Assembly (NCBI GenBank): GCA_963575745.1
Contig: CAUYUJ010020675.1
Coordinates: forward strand, 1-64,000
Length of the DNA: 64,000 nucleotides
From: Prorocentrum cordatum
Taxonomy: Eukaryota; Sar; Dinophyceae; Prorocentrales; Prorocentraceae
Direction: 5' to 3'
The notes beneath the pieces were generated by a model that ran no database searches, had not been told where the DNA came from, and saw only the letters and a program-made list of their open reading frames with translations. The position numbers were made by a program, and so were the translations under genes. Positions 10,101-17,900 of the stretch are shown piece after piece; position 1 is the first letter of the stretch; each line of letters starts with the position of its first letter.

Positions 10101-11468
10101 GGGATCAACGACTCAACGTGCTAAACGTGTTCGCTTTACGGAGGGACGGGGGGAGGATATACCTGCTGCGACTGTGATGGAGGCGGAGGGGAGGAGTACG
10201 GACATGGAGAGGAGGCTGGAGGATCTCTGCTCGCAGGTCGCCTGTTCCATTGCCCGCTCACAGCCGATGCCCTCTGGAGAGGGAGCTACCCACGCTCTCA
10301 GAGACGAGCCGCTTGCCGTCTCAAAGGGGAGGAGGGCCTTTCGAGACTCCCGACGTGCGCTTATGATGTACAATGTTGGCTGGGTCACGGCTCGCGACAC
10401 AATAACAGAGGTTCTACGACAACACGGCAGCAGGGCCTTATCTAGTTCGGGCAAACGGCTTCGTGGAGGCCCTGTGTCTGTGGGCGGACGGTCTTGGCAG
10501 TTCCCATACATTCAGTTCTTTGGGGAAAAGTGGTGGGAGTCTGTACGGGGTGATTGGGTTCAATTCTTGGAGGTATGGAAGCAACTCCTTATACAATACA
10601 ACAAATCTAAGGTCTATGATTACTTTGTGGTGTCTTGGAAGGGCTCTCCTAATGGACCTCGAGGCTCCCCTGAGGCTCGTGAGAAGGCCGATACTGAGAT
10701 GGTCGATACCGCGACCAACCCTCTGCACCCCAAGTATGACCCCAAAGAGTCCGCCAAGCTTGCAATACGATATGCGATGATCCAGGAACGCGCGACTGTG
10801 TGGGACATATCGTCAGAGGGTTTTGCTGCTGAGTTCAAGGGTGACTCACTACTTATCTGCTCCTGGCTCCAGGGTAAATGGAGATGTGAGAATCGTGGCT
10901 ACTGCAAGAGGACAGCTGCCATGATTGATTGTACCTTTGAGCTCGCCGCGTGTTTCAATCTGAGGCCTGCTGCCTTGGGACGTGAGATATGGAGACACGA
11001 ATTCAGGGAGGACAATACACGAGCGGATGAATTGACGCATGAGGCCAGATATGGCCGCACATTCTACAGAACTCATCGTTATCTATATCCATTCGAAACT
11101 TATCTCGTACCGTTCGCTATCAGGGGAGGCTTTGATGGCGGGGTTGACCAGCAAGGATCAGGATGTGGTTTCTGGCTTCAGATCGGCTTAATCAATACTC
11201 AGTGCAATCCCAGTGAGATAGGCATCGCTTCCGCGAGAACCGTGGGCCCCTTCCCTGCTGGGCATGAGTTTGCTGTTTCTAGTGCCGTGCCCCTCGTTTG
11301 GAGGGATGTGGCCGAGGCCGCGTGGCTCCTCGAAGGAGCTACAGTCACAGAATGTGAATTGTCGGCAGCCGAAGCGCTGCTTAGCGCTGCCCGTGTGCTT
11401 CTGCGGGACCGGTCCTCGCCCAGCTGCACCCAGCTGGGAACGCGAGTCCAAACAAACAAAACAAACTT
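7029..11468 (+). mobile_element. LINE-B: near-complete non-LTR retrotransposon
   Basis: The 5' junction follows the left hairpin arm (CGGCGGTA) and the 3' (CAAA)n tail runs into GGTTGACGG and the right arm (11469-11496). The copy keeps the last ~54 codons of ORF1 and all of ORF2. Just before the tail is a stem CCCAGCTG/CAGCTGGG. Its target is an HLE-II variant ending GGTTCCCAGT. It is the best-preserved relative of LINE-A. Confidence 0.9.
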
Positions 11469-11514
11469 GGTTGACGGTTTACCGCCGGTTCCCAGTAGAG
11501 CTCTCATGGTATGA
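7192..11514 (+). CDS. LINE-B ORF2: endonuclease, RT, permuted RNase H
   Basis: The open frame begins right after the ORF1 stop; the first ATG is at 7258 (1418 codons from there; residue numbers below start at it). The APE-like endonuclease keeps an LQE Glu (Glu29), a GDFN motif and an FSDHA motif, the expected metal and catalytic sites. A basic linker leads to the RT: CGPDG near residue 485, DIERAFD with Asp617, RTGG-x-E-x-P near 676, and WADN with Asp728-Asn729. A thumb region and an unrecognised ~90-residue block follow. The RNase H residues are Asp1196, Asp1257, Asp1293 and Glu1367, in permuted order. The frame has no stop inside the element and ends at 11514 in the next repeat. Known families of this type (I and R1-like clades) nick DNA and prime reverse transcription at the nick. 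Confidence 0.9.
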   Translation, partial: RCRGASRAGGPTAQHRLGTQNLMKQGATADRGFACMRALLSHGCEVFCLQECEHLPSNSIQLLGWHLVYSSDRKASIALRGKSCHNIVRSWNNHARLAIVCLRHPCIFLVSAYFPNRSENRSLEVAFEMLKTIETTYRRWKEECRYTCELVIAGDFNVELAPDITCSGGTVTGGAVQILDGRGYGNDTEDRRWEEDMWRSQLQEWLCRMRLLAVNSLGSPYSRQPTFVHRANNARRKSGAKTIAPKVLDYLMVPQSWEGDLVECRTDWIPETPTTNFSDHACVYAEFQMQNPQVTKYQGPPSHHTSHKEFQSYREEAQFQVLADVQIPTVPPQRIAGTIAEHALPLLAVRAPRYSRGLPPSRTPQHADLEVQLREARARKDRALARDLRRRIRPLAREYRRRKVEWEALPSRKGRRTRVTELRVTDTGGGDVGPTTMMTEDRELWAEEVERYAVQSMTCDDSRARSRELVSTLRRHASQSTASSDNTLTITYSTILQARSRLRTGRACGPDGISVELLKALSWRSVRSIGKVFSDIFNGLRPTPREWQEVYLTLMPKTSKLETLRQTRNLLVGNTLAKWYLTCVTILLERCVEPFMSDMAVYGFTSGRRCWEISSAMKCIAQHASTWGRDQTAWLLSCDIERAFDAVTLPTVSRAMTALGISARLQYALLEPLSSTSCTVLFEGVTIPNVQWDRSLRTGGTESPIAFTIVTIAMWRDVIARLDQRGVGVEMPCHDDHCRYARWNHALWADNIFLAAKSASEAQVAATAFTTALREWGMEWKEESLEMMVCGTQYTDTVTVQIGSRIVPFKRVESLNVLGYQIPRSFTAIHTDVQERVQQARRAFFAQVQYFTCRALPLVKKFRRYQSTVQSRLLYAAEAITIDSECVRVIHAFEGMCLLRMSGRRKPGDVGWEVWRPAALTRVRTIFCDGGFPSAVQMLCWKSWGMMRSTRQYLLSLEEDRTARTEVEVEGSTTQRAKRVRFTEGRGEDIPAATVMEAEGRSTDMERRLEDLCSQVACSIARSQPMPSGEGATHALRDEPLAVSKGRRAFRDSRRALMMYNVGWVTARDTITEVLRQHGSRALSSSGKRLRGGPVSVGGRSWQFPYIQFFGEKWWESVRGDWVQFLEVWKQLLIQYNKSKVYDYFVVSWKGSPNGPRGSPEAREKADTEMVDTATNPLHPKYDPKESAKLAIRYAMIQERATVWDISSEGFAAEFKGDSLLICSWLQGKWRCENRGYCKRTAAMIDCTFELAACFNLRPAALGREIWRHEFREDNTRADELTHEARYGRTFYRTHRYLYPFETYLVPFAIRGGFDGGVDQQGSGCGFWLQIGLINTQCNPSEIGIASARTVGPFPAGHEFAVSSAVPLVWRDVAEAAWLLEGATVTECELSAAEALLSAARVLLRDRSSPSCTQLGTRVQTNKTNLVDGLPPVPSRALMV

Positions 11515-11879
11515 GAGATAGAGGAATTCGGCGACAGGTCGGAGCTAGTTGGCGAAATTTTGACAAGATACACAATCATGCCATCCGCGGCCTGGCTCAG
11601 CCGATTTTCAAGCTCTAACCATTCGTTTGGGCTGATAATTGCGGAAAACGAAGCTTTGCACCACAGAAGTTGTCGCTCAAATTCTGAGCTCATTCCGTCG
11701 ACAAATTCTTCTCACCGAAGCCAGAAACCAGACTTCAGATTGCCATAAAAAATGAAAAATTTAAAGATTCAAGCATATCTACTGCGAAGTTCTCTGCTTC
11801 GGTTATGGGCGCTTAAGGGAGAAGAGCTGTGCGAGGTTCCCGGCGGTAACCAGGTTGACGGTTCACCGCCGGCGCCAGT
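11469..11879 (+). repeat. Hairpin right half and HLE-III element
   Basis: Bases 11469-11496 are the right half of LINE-B's target hairpin. The rest is a third HLE type that shares HLE-II ends but has a distinct interior (CATCCGCGGCCTGGCTCAG, then a TTCGTTTGGGCTG segment), also present at 61233. The first ~7 bases of the 5' repeat are lost. The hairpin at 11839-11879 has arms CCGGCGGTAA and TTCACCGCCGG, a mismatch between the two stem versions. Confidence 0.65.
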
Positions 11880-12279
11880 ACCTCGTAGAGCTCTTCGGCA
11901 TCGATGAGCTACAGGAATTCGGGCGCGGGCTGGAGCTAGTTGACCGACCCGGCCCCGACGGACAATGTGCGAACTTTGGGTCGGTTGGACGAACTTTGTG
12001 CGAGATTTGAACATTCATTTCGAGAACAGGTATTTTTCGCACCTGTAGTGTTTTTTTTCGCGTTCGCCAGTGAATTCTGAGGTCTGTAGGCCCAGTATTA
12101 CAATCGAAACACTTGGCGAAACCATCCTTGCATAAAAATATGATGAAACGTGTTTTTCCGAGATTTTTTGGTCTTGCTTAGACTCTTCTTCAACATGCAC
12201 TGGCAATTGTCGTGCGAGAAAAGAGCGCTACGAGGACCCCGGCGGTAACCTGGTTGACGGTTTACCGCCGGTTCCCAGT
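11880..12279 (+). mobile_element. Complete HLE-II element
   Basis: The 5' repeat ACCTCGTAGAGCTCTT lies at 11880-11895. The interior includes ATTCATTTCGAGAACAGG and a poly-T stretch. The diverged 3' inverse AAGAGCGCTACGAGG is followed by the hairpin at 12236-12279, ending GGTTCCCAGT. It is about 400 bp long with no coding potential. The flanking HLE-I halves (751-859 and 12280 onward) fit together around this and the preceding insertions. Confidence 0.65.
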
Positions 12280-13132
12280 TTGACCATTCGTTAGAGCTCT
12301 AGTATTTTTTCCCGTGATATTCGATCTTATTCCCGCTCGCCATCTTGATCTCAGCTCGATCGGGTAACTTTAAAAGCCAAAAAGCACTCTGACGGGATCG
12401 GCCGTTTCGAGTCATCTTGATACGCGCTGACGGTTTTATCAACATAACTCGAGCTTTAGGACAGCTACAGAGCTGGTAAGCACAGCTAATCGATGCAGAA
12501 TGATTAAGCGCGTTCGCCTGTTGAAGCCAGAGGTCTGAACTCGGTCTGTGAGCCGAGCTAGGTTCGCAAGCCTATTCGTATTATTCGAGTCATCTTGACA
12601 GAAACTCGATTTTCTGCACCTAACTCGAGCTGTGAGACAGCTACAGAGCTGATATTCACAGAAACTGATTCAGAATCGTCAGTTGCGTTTGTCTGTCGAA
12701 TCCAGAGCTCTGAACTCGGTCTTCTGCCCGATCTAGAATCGCGAAATTATTCGTATTGGTCGAGTCATCTTGAGAAGTGCTCTCAGTTTTTTCACTCAAC
12801 TTGCGCTGAGAAGGGGCTACAGTCTTGGTTGTCATATGAATCGATTTCAAGCGTCCGCCTGTCGAATCTAGAGCTCGGAACTCGGTCTGCTGCCCGAACT
12901 AAGTTCGCGAAACTATTGTATTGTTCGAGTCATCCCGGGAGATGCTGTCGGTTCTTTGCACTGACCTCGGGCTGTAGGGGGGCTGCGGGGCTGTGAGAGG
13001 AGTCGATTCGCAGTCATCAGACGCGTCCGCTTGTCGCATTGCGAGGTCAAAACATATTCACTATGAGTCAGAATGTTGGTGGGTGCTGTCGGTTTTCTCA
13101 ACTTAAGTCGAGCTTGGAAGCTCTACGAGTCC
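12280..13132 (+). repeat. HLE-I remainder, fused to HLE-II
   Basis: This resumes the HLE-I begun at 751 (TTGACCATTCGTTAG onward) with about four monomers. It reaches its internal inverted repeat at 13116-13130, but the hairpin is missing and the sequence switches directly to HLE-II interior at about 13133. It is a deletion or recombination joint. The ORF at 12595-12996 lies in monomers and is not a gene. Confidence 0.65.
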
Positions 13133-13376
13133 ATTTATTTTCAGAAAGCAGATTTTTTCGCACCTGTAGACGACTATGAGGGCCCTTGCGTCTTGATATG
13201 AGCTCCCTAGATGCACTTTTACTATGAAAAGACTTGGCGGAACCAACTTTATGTCGACATGAAAAAAATCATATTTTCCCTTTTTAGAGAAATGCTTCCA
13301 GAAGCCCGCTCTTTTGATGCTGAGCACTCTTACACGTGCTAGGAGCTCTACGAGGTTCCCGGCGGTGACCAGATTG
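13133..13376 (+). repeat. HLE-II 3' part, target of LINE-C
   Basis: HLE-II interior from ATTTATTTTCAGAAAGC leads to GAGCTCTACGAGGT and the left hairpin arm CCGGCGGTGA. Bases 13367-13376 (GACCAGATTG) are the left target-site duplication of LINE-C. Most other HLE-II hairpins read GACCAGGTTG here. Confidence 0.75.
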
Positions 13377-13836
13377 CTCAAGCCTGTCTCCTCAGGCTGC
13401 CCCCTGGGCGGCCGTGGGCGCGCGTGGGTGCGCGCTGGCCCATAAGTTCGTGTACTTCGTCGGCTGCAACCTCCTGGACGTGCTGCGCATAGGTCGCTGC
13501 ATTTGTACTCTGCTCGTGTTAGCGGGTGAGCCCACACGTGCCGCTGGAGGCGCAAGGCCGCTACCTGTTGCACTTGTATCTTTGCTGTTTGCTTGTGATA
13601 CTCTTGGGAGCCCGGCACTTACCAGTTTTGCTCTGGCAGTTGAGAAGGACACATTGACCGTTTTTGTTGCAGCAGATTTCATCACGTACCGACTTTCACC
13701 TTCACGGGGTTGGGAGAAGTTTCTAGAAGAACTCGAGGACGAACACTATCGTGATCTGGAGGCTAGTAGGTGCCCTACTTGTCGAGCTTATCGGTATTCT
13801 ACTTCCAGTTGTGGGCAGTGTGATCTTAAGAGGAAG

Positions 13837-14949
13837 ATGGTTCCGACTTCTGATGATGATATGGGAACTGAGGGCAACGGAGAGAAGCGACAGAGGAAGC
13901 TCCTGGAAGATAGACGTCTTCTTGGTGATGCCGAGGGTGGTGGAGGTGGGGCAGTTAGTGGGAATGGAAGTGGTAGTAGTGGAGGAGGAGGAGGTGATGC
14001 TGGAGATCTGGCCACTATGCTCCGTGCACAGTTCGATGCCATGCGTGAAGATATGCAGAGGATGCTTATGCAGAACTCTGTTGACATCAAAGAGCAGATT
14101 CAAACGAGGGTATCAGAGCAGGTTGCCCCTATTGCTTCGTCGGTGCAGGAGATTCGTTCAGCTCAGGAGGCCCAGGCGAAAGAGATCAAAGCACTTCAGT
14201 CTCAGATGAACTCTAGAGATCCCTGGGCAGATTCATCATCTCTGGGAGGTGCGTCTACTCGTGATTCTCGGACTGCTGACTTCCAGAGACCCTTTGTACC
14301 ACATGTTCCGACTTGGATCCAGGTGAGCGGCTTCGCGCAAGAGGACCCCCGAAAGGTTGAAACTCGAGATAAGGCCAAGATCCAGGTCACCACGGTTAGG
14401 AACATGATAGGTAAGTTGTACACACTATCGCAAGCACGGGAGAGTGACGTTACTAAGATCTTCGACAGAGGTAGGACGGACGGGGATATCGCTTCCAATC
14501 GATTTGGTGTGACCAAGTTTCGCATATACTTCATGCCAGGGACTTCGAAAGAGACGGTCTGGGAAGTACGCAACGAGTGGGCCTCAGCCTGGTCCAATTC
14601 GTGCCCTGATCTGGTCGGTTGTCAGAATAGTTTTGGACCATGCAAAGATCGACACCTCGGTTGGTTTGTCCAACCGGCACCACAGGACCGACGTAGAGTG
14701 GGGGAGACTCGCAAGGCGACTGCGATCTTTCATAAGCTCAAGACTGTTGCCACTGCTCTCATCACTTTTGAGCCTGAAGGGCCTGCAAAGGCTTGGGCAT
14801 ACCTGCAGAAGGATAGTCAGAGTGATAAAGTGTGTGTAGGTACGTGGACGGATACCGTGGGATGGAAGTTCGTGTCCGAGCGGGTCCAGCACATCGATCC
14901 AGATCTGGACTGCAAGACTTGGGAGAGGCAGGTGAATAGCAGCTCGTGA
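13837..14949 (+). CDS. LINE-C ORF1 (coiled-coil, gag-like)
   Basis: The first in-frame ATG is 13837, giving 370 codons, close to the ~348-370 of the other ORF1 copies. The frame is also open upstream to about 13414 with no ATG; that part encodes CPTC and CGQC pairs (13771-13821) that could form a zinc-binding site, so the protein may start earlier by another route. From the ATG: an acidic start, a basic KRQRK patch, a Gly/Ser-rich stretch (about 13933-13998), a predicted coiled coil (about 14017-14214), then a C-terminal region shared with LINE-E and LINE-G. LINE ORF1 proteins with this layout bind RNA and trimerise; that role is inferred. The TGA at 14947 is followed in frame by ORF2. Confidence 0.8.
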   Translation: MVPTSDDDMGTEGNGEKRQRKLLEDRRLLGDAEGGGGGAVSGNGSGSSGGGGGDAGDLATMLRAQFDAMREDMQRMLMQNSVDIKEQIQTRVSEQVAPIASSVQEIRSAQEAQAKEIKALQSQMNSRDPWADSSSLGGASTRDSRTADFQRPFVPHVPTWIQVSGFAQEDPRKVETRDKAKIQVTTVRNMIGKLYTLSQARESDVTKIFDRGRTDGDIASNRFGVTKFRIYFMPGTSKETVWEVRNEWASAWSNSCPDLVGCQNSFGPCKDRHLGWFVQPAPQDRRRVGETRKATAIFHKLKTVATALITFEPEGPAKAWAYLQKDSQSDKVCVGTWTDTVGWKFVSERVQHIDPDLDCKTWERQVNSSS

Positions 14950-17900
14950 CGGTGCCCAGCTTCTGTTGGAGGTTGGAACGTTCGGAGGTTGGGAAGATAC
15001 ACCTCCGAGTGCATGAATCACATTGCCGAATTAAAGATTTCCATCGTCGGGGTCCAAGAGAGCCAGTTCTTACACGACTTGGATCTTGCAGATGCGGGTT
15101 GGGATATACATCGCTCGGCAGATGAAGGGGAGAACGTGGGGAGACGGGCTGCCATCTTGTGCCGAGGTGTATGGAGACATCTGCTTATCGATGTTGTGTG
15201 TGGTCGCCGCTGGGTCATTGCAATCTTTCGCAAGCTCATCTTCGTTTCTGTCTATCTCCCTCATAAGGAGTCTGAGCGGGGTGCACAGGGTGAAGCACGC
15301 CGTTCTCCTGAAGGGTTTCTTGCTAGTTTCAAGCTCTATACGGACGTGTTATCGGATCTTGTTGCACATGTCTCTGCGGCCAAAAAGCGATTTCACATTG
15401 AGGAGGTTGTTATCTCGGCTGACGCCAACGTGGAGGTTTTCCCGCACCACAGGATCAATGGGGTGGAGGTTACGGGGGAGGCGGTGAAGGGGCCTATACG
15501 TAAGAGGGGAAGGTCTAGTGGAGGTGACGAAAGTAGAGCCAACAGGATGAGGGAGATGTACTCGGGAGCCTTTCTGAAGACCATGGGGGCCCTCAAGTTG
15601 CAGCTAGCCAACACTTTTGGGACTCGTCAGCCTACTTGGAGACACAATTCGAGCACATACGAGCACGTCTATGATTATCTTGCGGTCCCAGCTTCTTGGA
15701 TGACTCCAGAGGTGACTTGTTCTTGGGTTGTGCCGTCCCAGGTCCCACGGTCGGAGGCGACGGAAAGGACGTTTAGCGATCACAAGCTCTTGTGTGCCGA
15801 TATGCCCGCCCAGCATGCTCAGTTGAGGTATCGACGTCGGCCTCAGCTCAAGACCTGGAAGCTTCAGCCAGGGTTCGAGCTCCAGCAGACAGCCGGCTTG
15901 GAGAGAGCGATTTGCCAGCCCGAGCTCGTGAATCAGATCCACACGGATGTAGGTTTTGAGGTCATGACACAGAGTATACTTGAGGGTGCCAGTGAGACTT
16001 TGGATATCTCCCGTTCCCGTGGTCAGCCTGTTTCAGACTATCCCAGATATTCGGAGGAGGATTTACTGATAAAGGAGGAGTTCTTTAAGGTCAGGAAGAG
16101 GTGGAGGGTGGCACGATATGGCGGGGCTAACGTGGGACAGGAGGAGTACGAGAGAGTCCAGGAGGAGTACAAGGGGACAGCAAGGAGGTGGCGTCGAGTA
16201 CGTAAGCGTCATGATCGTGCATGTGAGCTTTACCGTATTCGTGATGGTGTCCGTCGTAGGCCTGTTATTACGCACATGTATGTTGACGGGGTCCTCACGC
16301 GTGACCAGGAGAAGTGGATTGAGGGCCTTCGGCGGCATGGGCTCCTGAGGTACTCCAGCGATCCCCACCGACAGGACACCAACGCGTGCTTGGATGAGCT
16401 TAAGAACCAGTGTAAGGCCCTGCGAGACTCTGGAGAGCCCCACCGCAACCCGATCAACATGGGTCTCTTGCTGGAGGCACGGTCTAGACTCAGGGAAGGA
16501 CGGGCAACAGGTGCAGACGGGGTGACGTCATCGGTGCTCAAAGCATTGCCATGGGAAGCCCTCCGACACATACTTACCTTATTCCGTTTGCTGTACGATC
16601 AGAAACATGTTTCACCGAAGTCCTGGAGAGAGATCTTGGTATGCTTGATGCCTAAGAATCCCAAGGCTCGTGATTTTGAAGAAACGCGGGCCCTCTCACT
16701 TCTTTCTCATTTTGGTAAGTGGTATAGCAGTTGTCTATGTGTACTTCTAGAGCACCGCGTTCGGCAGGCTGCGCCGCCAGGTTGCAACTTATATGGCTTT
16801 ATTGCGGGGCACAAATGTTATGAGGTCACGGCCCCCCTCAAACGTCTTGCTCAACACGGCGTTGTGTGGGGGAAGGAGGAGAGTCTTTATCTTGCAAGTG
16901 CTGACATTGAAAAGGCGTTTGATAATTTCACGGTGAGATGTGCAGCAGAGGCGCTTTTATTCCATCATGTCCATCCTGCCCTTGTGTATGCTGTCTTTGA
17001 GAGTTATGCTTGTAATACGGCAGAGATCAGCTTCCAACAGTGTTCTACGACCATCTCGTGGGATACTTGCATACGTACAGGCTCCTTGGAGGCGCCTTTG
17101 CTGTTTGTTGCCCAGACACTTCGTATGCTTGCGCCAGTGACGGCAGGTTGGAGGCAGTCTGGATACGGCGTCAGGCTCACTGATGAGGCATCCAACCTCT
17201 TGGTCAACCACTGGCTGTGGGCAGACAATATTTTGCTGGCAGCAGCTTCCAGGCGAGAACTGACTCATATGCTCGAGGACTTGACTGGGGTCCTCCACCG
17301 CTTCGGTTTGAACTGGAAAGCATCTTCGATGGAGTTCTTGGCTTGTGGCGTTCAAGGTCCATTGCAGGATATCCGCCTGCCTGTGCCTGGGCTCCTGCCT
17401 GCTGAGATGGGTAGGAAGCGTTCTCGTGGGGCTTCCCAGAGCGCCGCAGGCCCTTCGGAGGAGATGATAGTGAGACAGGTGGAGAGGATGGAGGTTCTCG
17501 GCACGCTATTGGATGTACGATTTCAGGATCATGACGACATTAAGCACCGACTGGAGAAGGCACGGAGGGTCTTCATGAGTGAGATTTCTTTTTACTCGTC
17601 GCCCGTGGTTCCGCTTCGTTGTAAGTTTCAGCGTTATGATAGCAGGGTCAGAAGTTGCTTTCTGTACGGCTTGGAGGGTACGACTCTGGATTCGAGTAGT
17701 CTCCAACAGATACATGCAGCTGAAGGCAACTTCTTGTCCACCATGAGACGTCTCAAAAAGAAGATCACGGAGTCCTGGGGAGAGTACTGGGGCAGGAGGA
17801 TTAAGGGTGGCCGTCGCTTATTGAAGTGGGCCCGTAAGCCTTCGATGGTCCAGCTCGCCCTTCATCGCCAGTGGCTCTTCGCCAAACATGTTGTGAGCAC

